Source: DASWJQ01 sp036397095 (GTDB taxonomy: Bacteria; Chloroflexota; Anaerolineae; Anaerolineales; E44-bin32). From it: a DNA stretch of 64,000 nt. A model generated the notes under the pieces. It was not told where the DNA came from. It worked only from the letters and a program-made list of their open reading frames with translations, and searched no databases. The stretch's first letter is position 1. Every line of letters begins with the position of its first letter. The stretch spans positions 1-64,000 of the forward strand of contig DASWJQ010000108.1 in the NCBI GenBank assembly GCA_036397095.1. The letters run 5' to 3'. A program made the position numbers and the translations under genes. Positions 8,334 through 16,431 of this stretch are shown here, piece after piece.

Positions 8334-9472
8334 ACGCCAAACAAGTGTGTGATGAGTGTGGTGGCGGCGCCGCCCACGCTCTGCATCATTGCCACCTTGG
8401 CCCCCGCGACCTGATTGGGACCGGCCTGGCCTGTCAGCTGTAGGAAGATTTCAGCAGCCTGATACAGGCCGGTCGCGCCGATTGGATGACCGCGCGCTTT
8501 AAGTCCACCCATGGTCGTGATGGGAATACGGCCGGTGAGGCCGATCTCGCCTTCCATCGCCAAGCGCCAGCCCGAGCCACGCTCGGCAAAGCCGGCGGCT
8601 TCCAGCAACAGGCAAGCCATGATGCTGAAGGCGTCGTGCACTTCGACCAAATCGATGTCGCTGGGCTGTAAGCCTGCCTGGTCGAAGGCGAGCTGCGCCG
8701 AGCGCGCGGCGGCCGCCAGCTGAAGCGGGTCCCGGCGGTCGCGCACGCGAAAACGATCGGTGGCCACACTCGATGCCAGTACCTTGACAGCGTGCTTGGC
8801 TGGTCCGGGGGCCTTTTCGCTGGCGAGCAGCACGGCGGCGGCGCCATCGCAAATCGGCGAGCAGTCGAACAAGCGGATTGGCGGCTGAATCAGGCGCGAG
8901 GTTAGTACCTGGTCGACCGTAATCTGCTTTGTCCGAAACAGTGCGTGGGGGTTGCCGGCCGCATTGCGGTGGGCGTTCACCGAGAAGTGGGCCAACGCCT
9001 CGTCAGGCACCTGGTAGCGATCGAGATACAGGTCCATAAGCTCGGCGTTGCGCCGGATCAACGTGTCGCCATCGGGGACCTCGAACTGGGCATCGAGAGC
9101 TTTGGCCAGTGCCGGTGTCGCCACGCCTTCACTCATCTTCTCCACGCCCAAGGCCAGCACCAGGTCGGCCGCGCCGGAGGCCACCGCCAGTTGGCCCATC
9201 CGTAAACTGGCGGCGCCGGAGGCGGTCGCCGCCCGCACTTCGAGAGCCTCGGTAGGCGTTAGGCCGGCTTCGTCGGCGATCAGCGCTGCCACATGCTTTT
9301 GTCCTTGGAGATCATCGCTGAGCATATTGCCGACGTAGACGGCGTCGACGCGCTCGATGCCGGCGGCGGCCAGTGTTTGGCGGGCAACGAGGGCGCCCAT
9401 CTGACGCAGTGTGAGTGTGCTGGCTTGCTCAACTGGAAGTTGAGCGGCGGCAATGAGATAGACGTCGCGCAT
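8330..9472 (-). CDS. Thiolase-like protein lacking the nucleophilic cysteine
   Basis: A 380-residue member of the thiolase fold, closest in look to SCP2/archaeal-type acyl-CoA thiolases. Seen: the N-terminal DVYLIAAAQLPV strand, an EVRAATASGAASL loop, HDAFSIMACLLLEAAGF, GGLKARGHPIGATG carrying the active-site His, and a terminal SVGGAATTLI. In the usual ACASG motif the nucleophilic Cys is replaced by Thr83 (codon at 9224-9226), so classical thiolysis or condensation is doubtful. The start was set at the ATG followed by RDVYLI because GGGAGAGG precedes it. It is co-transcribed behind the CaiB-like gene, 16 bases away. Confidence 0.85.
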   Translation of the reverse strand: MRDVYLIAAAQLPVEQASTLTLRQMGALVARQTLAAAGIERVDAVYVGNMLSDDLQGQKHVAALIADEAGLTPTEALEVRAATASGAASLRMGQLAVASGAADLVLALGVEKMSEGVATPALAKALDAQFEVPDGDTLIRRNAELMDLYLDRYQVPDEALAHFSVNAHRNAAGNPHALFRTKQITVDQVLTSRLIQPPIRLFDCSPICDGAAAVLLASEKAPGPAKHAVKVLASSVATDRFRVRDRRDPLQLAAAARSAQLAFDQAGLQPSDIDLVEVHDAFSIMACLLLEAAGFAERGSGWRLAMEGEIGLTGRIPITTMGGLKARGHPIGATGLYQAAEIFLQLTGQAGPNQVAGAKVAMMQSVGGAATTLITHLFGV

Positions 9473-9488
9473 GACTAAACCTCTCCCC

Positions 9489-10691
9489 TCAGGCCACGGC
9501 ACCCGAGGCGCGCCAGGCCTCGATGTCAGACTGGGCGTAACCCAGTTCGGCCAACAGCTCATCGGTGTGCTGGCCCAAGGTCGGTGGAGCCAGCCGGATA
9601 GACACCGGTGATTCCATCAAGCGGAGCGGGGAGCCGACCAATGGTAGCGTCCCCTCTGTCGGATGCACGACCTGGCTTTGCAGCCCGCGGGCTATCACCT
9701 GTGGGTCTTGAAAGACGCGGTCCATCGAGTTAATCGGCGCCGAGGCGATGCCGATCTGCTCAAACATTGCCAACCAGTCGGCCGCCGGCCGCCCGGCGAA
9801 CAGCGACTGCAGCATGGCAACGACCTGCTGGCGATTGCTGACCCGGGCGGCGTTGGTGGCGAACATCTCGTCATTGGCCCACTGGGGGCGGTCGACCGCC
9901 TCACAGAAGCGGGCCCACTGTTGATCATTCCCAATGGCAAAGGCTATGTAGTCGTCGCCGGCCTGGAAGGATTGGTAGGGGACGATATTGGGATGAGCGT
10001 TGCCCAGCCGCGGCGGCATTTCGCCGGAAACCAGGTAATTGCTGGCGACATAGCTCATAAGGGCGACCATCGAGTCCAGCAGAGAGATGTCGATGCGCTG
10101 TCCCTGGCCGGTCCGCTCGCGGGCGAATAGGCTGGCTAGGATAGCATTGGAGGCAAATATGCCGGCGGCCAGGTCGGCAATGGCAACGCCCGCCCGGATG
10201 GGCTCACCGTCGGCAGGGCCGGTGACGCTCATGAATCCACCAAGCGCCTGCACGATGAAGTCATAGCCAGGTCGGTCGGCATATGGACCGTTGTGGCCAT
10301 AGCCGGTGATGGTGCAGTAGATGACATCGGGCCTTAGTGCCTGAAGGGCCGGGTAATCCAACCCGAGCCTGGCCAGCGTGCCGGTCTTGAAATTCTCGAC
10401 CACCAAGTCCGCACCCTTGATGAGCCGGCGTAGGATGGACAGGCCTACATCGGATTTGAGGTCAATGGCGATACTGCGTTTGTTGCGGTTGGCGCTCAGG
10501 TAGTAGGCCGAAAGACCACCCTCTGTGAACGGTGGCCCCCAGTGGCGGGTGTCATCGCCACGGCCGGGTGCTTCGATCTTGATGACATCAGCGCCCAGGT
10601 CACCAAGCATCATGGTGCAGTAGGGTCCCGCGAGCACACGTGTCAGGTCGACAACGCGGATGCCATCAAGCAACGGCGAAGCCTCGGGCAT
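9489..10691 (-). CDS. CaiB/BaiF-family (class III) CoA-transferase
   Basis: A 400-residue class III CoA-transferase. Family features: GIRVVDLTRVLAGPYC, GADVIKIEAPGRGDDTR, NRNKRSIAIDL, GYDFIVQALGG (carrying the Asp expected to form the acyl anhydride) and GQGQRIDISL. These enzymes move CoA between carboxylic acids such as oxalate/formate, carnitine or succinate esters; the acid is not determinable here. AAGGAGAG precedes the chosen ATG. It forms a two-gene minus operon with the thiolase-like gene and is divergent from the Mo-hydroxylase FAD-subunit gene, suggesting shared control with that island. Confidence 0.88.
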   Translation of the reverse strand: MPEASPLLDGIRVVDLTRVLAGPYCTMMLGDLGADVIKIEAPGRGDDTRHWGPPFTEGGLSAYYLSANRNKRSIAIDLKSDVGLSILRRLIKGADLVVENFKTGTLARLGLDYPALQALRPDVIYCTITGYGHNGPYADRPGYDFIVQALGGFMSVTGPADGEPIRAGVAIADLAAGIFASNAILASLFARERTGQGQRIDISLLDSMVALMSYVASNYLVSGEMPPRLGNAHPNIVPYQSFQAGDDYIAFAIGNDQQWARFCEAVDRPQWANDEMFATNAARVSNRQQVVAMLQSLFAGRPAADWLAMFEQIGIASAPINSMDRVFQDPQVIARGLQSQVVHPTEGTLPLVGSPLRLMESPVSIRLAPPTLGQHTDELLAELGYAQSDIEAWRASGAVA

Positions 10692-10752
10692 GGTCTCTCC
10701 TTGCAGATCCTGGGTTGGCGCACGGCGAACGGCCGTCAACTGGAATGGCCAG

Positions 10753-10758
10753 ATTATA
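10753..10758 (-). promoter_or_regulatory. -10 box for the CoA-transferase/thiolase-like pair
   Basis: Minus-strand TATAAT in the context CAGTATAATCTGG, 61 bases before the CoA-transferase start, within the divergent intergenic region. No convincing -35 is visible. Confidence 0.4.
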
Positions 10759-10789
10759 CTGAGCCCCCATCGTGCTCGCCTGGCTGGGT

Positions 10790-10819
10790 TTGTCAGCCTG
10801 GCAACGTAATGCATATAAT
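10790..10819 (+). promoter_or_regulatory. Promoter of the Mo-hydroxylase operon
   Basis: TTGTCA (10790-10795), an 18-base spacer and TATAAT (10814-10819), about 97 bases upstream of the FAD-subunit start. One of the best sigma-70-like matches in the window. Confidence 0.65.
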
Positions 10820-10915
10820 CGTGGCACTGGCTTGGCTGAAGGCAAGCCCGTCATCACCATTCGGGCTGCCTTCTTCGTTTCAAGCGGTGGACGGCGGTCA
10901 ATCTGGGAGAAATGG

Positions 10916-11791
10916 ATGAAACCCGCCCCATTTGTGTATCACGCTCCCGAGAGCGTCGACCAGGCGATTGAGTTGCTGGGCGAAGTTGGCGAAGATGCCA
11001 AGCTGCTGGCCGGGGGGCAGAGCTTGGTCCCAGCGATGAACTTCCGGATTCTGCAGCCATCCGTGCTGATCGACCTTAACCGGATTGACGCCTTGACCTA
11101 CCTGGAGCCGACCGACGACGGCGGCGTGCGTATGGGCGCCATGACCCGCCAAGCGGCGGTGGAGCATTCCGAGGAGGTGGCCAAACGGGTGCCTCTATTG
11201 CAGCTGGCGATGCCGTTAATTGCCCACCCTCAGATCCGCAACCGAGGCACAATCGGCGGCAGTCTGGCCCATGCCGATCCGGCCGCCGAGCTGCCGGTGG
11301 CGGCCGTCGCCGCCGATGCCAGCTTCGTCATCCGGCACAACGGCAGCCAGCGAACGGTGGCCGCCCCCGAGTTCTTCCAAGGGATGTTCACGACGGATCT
11401 CGGGCCGCAGGACCTGCTGGTCGAGATCCAATGGCCCGGCACGCCGGCCCGCACTGGTTGGGCCTTCGAGGAAGTCACACGCCGATCGGGTGACTACGCT
11501 ATGGCCGGGGTTGCTGCCCGAGTGACCCTGGCACAAGATGGCGCCTGTGAACAGGCGCGTCTGGTCTACCTGAATGTTGGCGACGGACCGACGCTGGCGC
11601 CCCAAGCCGCCGACATGCTCCGTGGCCAGAGTCGGTCGAGTGACTTGTTCGCCGAAGCCGCCGACAAGGCCGCCGCCGACGAGATATTCCCCTTCGGCAA
11701 CGTGCACGCCAGCCCGAACTACCAGCGACATCTGGCGCGGGTCCTCACGATCCGGGCGTTGGAAAACGCCTGGCAGCGGGCGGCCGGCTAA
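10916..11791 (+). CDS. Molybdenum hydroxylase FAD-binding subunit (CoxM/XdhB type)
   Basis: The FAD subunit of a three-part molybdenum hydroxylase, passing electrons from the iron-sulfur subunit to an acceptor. The FAD-binding motifs are AGGQSLVPAMNFR (residues 32-44) and RNRGTIGGSLAHADPAAELP. Its 291 residues match CoxM. The start was moved in from longer frames to the ATG preceded by GGGAGA. It is followed by the 2Fe-2S subunit after 45 bases; the Mo subunit lies four genes further on. Assignment to a subunit is firm; the substrate is not. Confidence 0.9.
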   Translation: MKPAPFVYHAPESVDQAIELLGEVGEDAKLLAGGQSLVPAMNFRILQPSVLIDLNRIDALTYLEPTDDGGVRMGAMTRQAAVEHSEEVAKRVPLLQLAMPLIAHPQIRNRGTIGGSLAHADPAAELPVAAVAADASFVIRHNGSQRTVAAPEFFQGMFTTDLGPQDLLVEIQWPGTPARTGWAFEEVTRRSGDYAMAGVAARVTLAQDGACEQARLVYLNVGDGPTLAPQAADMLRGQSRSSDLFAEAADKAAADEIFPFGNVHASPNYQRHLARVLTIRALENAWQRAAG

Positions 11792-11836
11792 TTAAGCCAG
11801 GTCTCTTGAGCTCGAGAAGTAGCCAGGAGCAGACAG

Positions 11837-12310
11837 ATGCAGCCTTTGCATACGGTTCGACTTACGGTCAACGGCCAGGCGTACGAGCGACAGGTGGAGC
11901 CCAGGCTGCTGCTGTCCGACTTCTTGCGCCACGAACTGGCTCTGACCGGGACCCATGTTGGCTGCGAGCACGGCGTGTGCGGCGCGTGCACCATCTTGCT
12001 CGATGGCCAGTCCGTCCGCTCGTGCTTGATGCTGGCCGTGCAGGCTGAGGGCCACGAGTTGAAAACGGTCGAAGGGCTGGCGCCTTCGCCCGACGAGCTC
12101 CATCCGCTTCAGCAGGCCTTTTGGGAGAAACACGGCTTGCAGTGCGGTTTTTGCACCGCCGGCATCATGATGACGCTGGTGCCGTTCCTCGAGACCAACG
12201 AGCGGCCCAACGAAAACCAAATCCGCGAAGCACTCTCCGGCAACATCTGCCGCTGTACTGGCTACCAACACATCATTGACGCGGTGCTTCACGCCTCTCA
12301 CCCAAGTTGA
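11837..12310 (+). CDS. Molybdenum hydroxylase 2Fe-2S subunit (CoxS/XdhC-like small subunit)
   Basis: A 157-residue electron-transfer subunit with two 2Fe-2S clusters. The N-terminal ferredoxin-like cluster is bound by C43, C48, C51 and C63 (GCEHGVCGACT ... SC). The second, helical-domain cluster is bound by C103, C106, C138 and C140 (QCGFCTAG ... CRCTG). All eight cysteines are present. AGGAGC precedes the ATG. Three bases separate it from the amidase gene, so the amidase is almost certainly in the same transcript. Confidence 0.93.
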   Translation: MQPLHTVRLTVNGQAYERQVEPRLLLSDFLRHELALTGTHVGCEHGVCGACTILLDGQSVRSCLMLAVQAEGHELKTVEGLAPSPDELHPLQQAFWEKHGLQCGFCTAGIMMTLVPFLETNERPNENQIREALSGNICRCTGYQHIIDAVLHASHPS

Positions 12311-12313
12311 TCG

Positions 12314-13669
12314 ATGGCTATCGCTGACCACTGCGAGCGCTTGGAGTCGTTAGCCGGTGTCCTGACGGGCGGCCGGCAAACGCTGGCCGGCTACCTGGAC
12401 GAACTTGAAGAACGCTTCACCAGGATCGAGCCTGAGATCCAGGCGTTTGTCGAGGAGCCGGCGCGTTTTGCACGGTTGCGTGCGGAGGCGGCGCAGCTGC
12501 TCGAGGCGTATCCGCATCCCCAGGACCGGCCAGCCTTGTTTGGGGTGCCGGTTGGGGTCAAGGATATCTTTCATGTCGAGGGCTTGGTCACTCGGGCGGG
12601 AACAGTGCCACCGCCGGAACGGCTGCAGGGTCCGGAAGCCGAAGCCATCCATCGGCTGAAACAGGCCGGTGCGCTGATTCTGGGCAAGACGGTGACGACC
12701 GAGTTTGGCTATTTTGCACCCGGGCCGACGCGCAATCCGCACAACCCGGATCACACGCCGGGCGGGTCGAGCAGTGGGTCGGCGGCAGCTGTCGGTGCTG
12801 GCCTGTGCCCGCTGGCGGTCGGCAGCCAGACAATCGGATCCATCATCAGGCCTGCCGCGTATTGCGGGGTGGTCGGTTACAAACCGAGCTACGGTCGCAT
12901 CTCGCGCGTTGGCATGATCCCGCTGGCGCCGTCCGTCGACCATACCGGCTTTCTGACGACGGACGCCGTCTCGGCCAGGCTGGCGGCCAGCCAGCTGTGC
13001 TACGACTGGTCGACCCGCCAAGGCCGGCCGCGGCCGGTGCTTGGCGTACCGGAAGGGCCATACTTGGAGTACGCCGACCAGGTAGCGGTCGAACATCTGC
13101 GACATATTATTGGGGTCCTGGAGCAGGCCGGATTCGTCACCCGGCCGGTTCCCGCCCTGGCCGACTTCGATCAGGTGCAGCGAGCTCACCACCGTTTGGT
13201 CGCGGGGGAAGCGGCCCGGGTCCACCAACGCTGGTACGCCGACTATGTCGAAACCTATCATCCTACGACCCTGGCGTTGGTGCGGGATGGGCAGGCGGTC
13301 AGCGACGATGAGCTGACGGCGGCGCGTGAGAGCTGTCTTCGGCTGCGCCATCAATTGACCCAGACGATGGATGCCTACGGGATCGACCTGTGGATCACGC
13401 CCTCCGCCACCGGGCCAGCGCCGGCCGGGCTGGCCAACACCGGTGACCCGGTGATGAATCTGCCGTGGAGCCACGCAGGATTGCCGGCCCTGGGGCTACC
13501 GGCTGGCCTGGCGGCCAACGGTCTGCCGCTGGGGGTGCAGTTGGTGGGGCGCTGGTTTGCGGATGAAGAGCTGATGTCGCAAGCCATCGTTCTGGAGCAG
13601 GCCTTGGCGCCGCTCCAGGGCCGACCGTTTACCATGATTGCCGGCGACGATGTCGCCCGTCCAGAATAG
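12314..13669 (+). CDS. Amidase-signature family hydrolase
   Basis: A 451-residue amidase-signature enzyme, hydrolysing an amide to acid and ammonia with a Ser-cisSer-Lys triad. Visible: Lys83 in GVPVGVKDIF, the Ser-rich GGSSSGSAAAVGAG loop (about 150-163) supplying the cis-serine, and the nucleophile S176 in SQTIGSIIRPA. It resembles AtzF/allophanate-hydrolase-like and indole-acetamide-type amidases but lacks an extra C-terminal domain. Its position between the 2Fe-2S subunit and allG suggests it acts on a nitrogenous intermediate such as oxamate or an allophanate-like compound; this is inference. Confidence 0.88.
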   Translation: MAIADHCERLESLAGVLTGGRQTLAGYLDELEERFTRIEPEIQAFVEEPARFARLRAEAAQLLEAYPHPQDRPALFGVPVGVKDIFHVEGLVTRAGTVPPPERLQGPEAEAIHRLKQAGALILGKTVTTEFGYFAPGPTRNPHNPDHTPGGSSSGSAAAVGAGLCPLAVGSQTIGSIIRPAAYCGVVGYKPSYGRISRVGMIPLAPSVDHTGFLTTDAVSARLAASQLCYDWSTRQGRPRPVLGVPEGPYLEYADQVAVEHLRHIIGVLEQAGFVTRPVPALADFDQVQRAHHRLVAGEAARVHQRWYADYVETYHPTTLALVRDGQAVSDDELTAARESCLRLRHQLTQTMDAYGIDLWITPSATGPAPAGLANTGDPVMNLPWSHAGLPALGLPAGLAANGLPLGVQLVGRWFADEELMSQAIVLEQALAPLQGRPFTMIAGDDVARPE

Positions 13670-13694
13670 ACAGGGCCAAGCGAGAGAAGGCTGC

Positions 13695-14948
13695 ATGATG
13701 GATACCCGGCAGGCTAACCAGACGGCGTTCGAGCGCATGATGGCCAGCCAGCCGCGCCTGGTTAGGGTTGCCCCGGCGGGCGAGGTCGTTCCCGGCCTGA
13801 CCGGCGACTTAATCTTGCACGCAGGCCCGCCCATTGCCTGGGACCAAATGAGCGGGCCTCTGCGCGGTGCCATCATCGGTGCGCTGCTTCTTGAAGGGCG
13901 CGCCCAGGTCGAGGACGAGGCCGCCGAGCTGGCGGCCAGCGGAGACATCCGCTTCGCACCCTGCCACCATCACGATGCGGTCGGGCCGATGGCGGGGGTT
14001 CTTTCGCCTTCGATGGCGGTCTACGTGGTCGAAGATTCAGCCGGCGGCCAGCTGACATTCTCCAGCTTGAATGAAGGCTATGGCAAGGTGCTGCGCTATG
14101 GCGCGTTTGCCCCCGAGGTCATCGAGAAGCTGCGCTGGATGAACCGGTCCATGGCGCCCGCTTTAAGCGCCGCGTTGGAGCAGTTAGGGGAGGTTGACTT
14201 GCGGGCCCTGATCGCCGAAGCGTTGCACATGGGCGACGAGGGTCACAATCGCAACAAGGCGGGTTCGCTTCTCTTCCTGCGCACGCTGGCACCGGTCCTG
14301 GCGCAGGTCGTCGCCGACGCTGACGAAGGCAACCGCATCTTGGCCTTCCTCGGGGGAAACGCCCTCAGCGTGCTCAACCCGGTGATGGCGGCCTGCAAAG
14401 CCATGACTCTGGCCGCCCATGGTGTGGAGGGCAGCAGCCTGGTGACTGTGATGGCCCGCAATGGCACCGACTTCGGCATCCGCGTGAGCGGGCTGGGCGA
14501 CCGCTGGTTCGTGGCCCCCTGCGAGATGCCGGCTGGCAAGTACTTCGAGGGCTACAGCCAGAACGATGCCAACCCCGATATCGGGGACAGCACGATCACC
14601 GAGACGGCCGGCATCGGTGCCTTTGCCATGGCGGCGGCCCCGGCAATTGTCGAATTCATCAGCGGCACGCCCGAACTGACGATGGAATCAACGCTGGAGA
14701 TGTATCAGATTACGCAGGGTGAGCACGAGCACTTCAACATACCGGCGCTCGGCTTCCGCGGCACCCCGACCGCCATCGATGCCTTCAAGGTGGTTGAGAC
14801 CGGCATCCTGCCCCGCATCAACACCGGCATCGCCCACCGGGAGGCTGGGGTGGGACAAATCGGGGCGGGGCTCGTTCGACCGCCGATGGCAGTGTTTCAG
14901 GAGGCGGCGGAGGCGTTGCGCACCCAAGGTGCGCAGCACCATGGGTAA
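13695..14948 (+). CDS. allG: DUF1116 protein, AllG-like oxamate carbamoyltransferase subunit
   Basis: A 417-residue DUF1116 protein (formerly YlbE type). In Escherichia coli AllF, AllG and AllH together form oxamate carbamoyltransferase, which splits oxalurate into oxamate and carbamoyl phosphate. Seen here: the conserved WDQMSGPLRGAIIGALLLEG, APCHHHDAVGPMAG, MGDEGHNRNKAGS and VMARNGTDFGIRVSG blocks. ATG at 13695 is preceded by AGAAGG. AllH lies at 18790-19665 but no AllF (FdrA) is found in the window. Its TAA sits inside the left inverted repeat of the element at 14944-15603. Confidence 0.85.
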   Translation: MMDTRQANQTAFERMMASQPRLVRVAPAGEVVPGLTGDLILHAGPPIAWDQMSGPLRGAIIGALLLEGRAQVEDEAAELAASGDIRFAPCHHHDAVGPMAGVLSPSMAVYVVEDSAGGQLTFSSLNEGYGKVLRYGAFAPEVIEKLRWMNRSMAPALSAALEQLGEVDLRALIAEALHMGDEGHNRNKAGSLLFLRTLAPVLAQVVADADEGNRILAFLGGNALSVLNPVMAACKAMTLAAHGVEGSSLVTVMARNGTDFGIRVSGLGDRWFVAPCEMPAGKYFEGYSQNDANPDIGDSTITETAGIGAFAMAAAPAIVEFISGTPELTMESTLEMYQITQGEHEHFNIPALGFRGTPTAIDAFKVVETGILPRINTGIAHREAGVGQIGAGLVRPPMAVFQEAAEALRTQGAQHHG

Positions 14949-14969
14949 CACGCGATACGGAAAACGGGA
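14944..14969 (+). repeat. Left 26-base inverted repeat framing the four-helix-bundle gene
   Basis: This sequence matches the reverse complement of 15578-15603 at 22 of 26 positions (core GATACG and ACGGGA). It begins at the allG stop codon, so the insertion boundary coincides with the end of allG. Confidence 0.7.
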
Positions 14970-15076
14970 GCTCGATAAGGAGGAACTGTCGGACACGAAG
15001 TTCGTGTATGTGGATTACCGTCACCTCAAATGTGATTGTTGTCAGTTGATGTAGGCCTGGATAGTAGGGGGAGCCA

Positions 15077-15451
15077 GTGGCCAAGTATGGATTGGAGCAG
15101 CTAGAAGTCTGGCGAGCAAGCATGGAGTTGGCTAGAGACGTTTGCTTAAGGCTTGTTCCGGCATTGCCGGAGGAAGAAAAGTACGCGCTGGCATCGCAGC
15201 TTCGTCGCGCTGCCCAGAGCATTCCGGCCAACATCGCTGAGGCTTATGGCAGATTTCATTATGCAGATGCCGCTCGCTGCTGCTACATTGCCCGTGGATC
15301 CCTCGAAGAAATGTGGAGCCATGTGCTCTTAGGCAGGGAGATTGGATACTGGCGAGATTTCTCATTCGAGGAATTGCGCAAGAGATATCTGAGAGTCCAA
15401 CAGATGCTAAATGGCTACATTGGCTATCTCAAGAGGAGTCGCAGAACTTGA
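15077..15451 (+). CDS. Four-helix-bundle protein, 23S rRNA IVP / TIGR02436 family
   Basis: A 124-residue four-helix-bundle protein of the family first noted in 23S rRNA intervening sequences and related to the Avd accessory proteins of diversity-generating retroelements. Diagnostic stretches are LEVWRASMELARDV, YALASQLRRAAQSIPANIAE and ARGSLEEMWSHVLLGREIGY. The GTG start has AGGGGGAG upstream. Its codon use is more AT-rich than its neighbours, it interrupts an otherwise tight catabolic operon, and it is framed by imperfect 26-base inverted repeats. All of this suggests it arrived as a small mobile or repeat-associated unit. Its biochemical role is not known. Confidence 0.85.
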   Translation: MAKYGLEQLEVWRASMELARDVCLRLVPALPEEEKYALASQLRRAAQSIPANIAEAYGRFHYADAARCCYIARGSLEEMWSHVLLGREIGYWRDFSFEELRKRYLRVQQMLNGYIGYLKRSRRT

Positions 15452-15577
15452 GGCCACTGGCAGAGTGCGGGCACGCCATCGCAAAGTTGGTTGAGACAAG
15501 GTTCGCTACTTTCGTGATTCAGGGGACTGGATCAGTCTTGAAAGCAGCCGAGCGTGCCCCGGTGCTGATTTTCCGTA

Positions 15578-15603
15578 TCCCGTGTTTCGTATCCCGTATT
15601 ACC
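15578..15603 (-). repeat. Right 26-base inverted repeat, with a tandem half-copy
   Basis: The reverse complement matches 14944-14969 with four mismatches. The repeat partly overlaps a second copy of its own core: CGTATCCCGT occurs twice within 15574-15597. This kind of iterated CGTATCCCGT word commonly accompanies IVP-family genes (from memory of other genomes). Confidence 0.7.
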
Positions 15604-15640
15604 TGAACCAGTTCAGATCTCAAACCAAAGGACTCATCCG

Positions 15641-16429
15641 ATGAAAATCTACGACCTCTCCCAACCCCTCAACCAGGACGCCCCCTTCTGGCCGTTCTAT
15701 CCGCCGTTTGAGGTCAAGTACTTCAAGCGCAAGGCCGAGCATGGTGTCAATGCACAATACATCCAGACCTCCAATCACATGGGGACGCATCTTGATGCGC
15801 CGCGGCACTTCATGACCGCTGGCAAGACGATCGACCAAATCCCGCTGGAGTGGGTCTACGGGCCCGGTGTCATCGTCGACTTAAGCGATCTCATGGATGA
15901 ACTGGAAGTGATCACGGTCGCCATGATTGAAGAGCGGGCTGAGGTGCGCCAGGGCGATATTCTCTTCCTGCACACCGGCTGGCACCGCCATGCTCAGTTT
16001 GGCGACCAGCCAGACGAAGAGAAGTACATTCACCGCCATCCGGGGCCTCACTTCGAAATCGTCGACTGGCTCATTGCCAAGCAGATCCACCTGTGGGGGG
16101 TCGACATGGTATCGACCGATCACCCAATGAACCTGCCAATCGGACGCTTCCTTGGCAAGGGTGGTCTCGAACATTGGCAGAAGGTCCGCCAGCAGTGCAT
16201 CGACAAGTTTGGCGAAGACCAGCTTGACAAGCTGTTTCCCGATTCGGCCTACCAATTGACGCACAATGCTTTGTTCCCGCACGACTGTATCCATGTCGAA
16301 AATTTGGGCGGGCAGATTGGGGCTCCCGAACTGCAGAACCGCCGGCTTACGCTGGGCGCGTTCCCCTGGCTGTTTCAAGGGGGAGAGGCCGCGTTCTGCC
16401 GGGCCGTCGCTTTCGTCGAAGAGGACTGA
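15641..16429 (+). CDS. Cyclase-family metal-dependent hydrolase
   Basis: A 262-residue member of the cyclase superfamily, which includes kynurenine formamidase and isatin hydrolase and opens amide or lactam bonds with a divalent metal. The signature H46-x-G-T-H50-x-D52-x-P-x-H56 is complete (SNHMGTHLDAPRHF), and a further metal-region stretch GVDMVSTDHPMN is visible. AAAGGA precedes the ATG. It abuts the Mo subunit gene by 2 bases. In this setting it could open a ring made by the hydroxylase; the substrate is unknown. Confidence 0.87.
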   Translation: MKIYDLSQPLNQDAPFWPFYPPFEVKYFKRKAEHGVNAQYIQTSNHMGTHLDAPRHFMTAGKTIDQIPLEWVYGPGVIVDLSDLMDELEVITVAMIEERAEVRQGDILFLHTGWHRHAQFGDQPDEEKYIHRHPGPHFEIVDWLIAKQIHLWGVDMVSTDHPMNLPIGRFLGKGGLEHWQKVRQQCIDKFGEDQLDKLFPDSAYQLTHNALFPHDCIHVENLGGQIGAPELQNRRLTLGAFPWLFQGGEAAFCRAVAFVEED

Positions 16430-16431
16430 GC

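Noticed and set aside
12350..13474. 374-residue frame antisense to the amidase
   Set aside because: No family sequence; the amidase Lys-Ser-Ser motifs on the plus strand are decisive.
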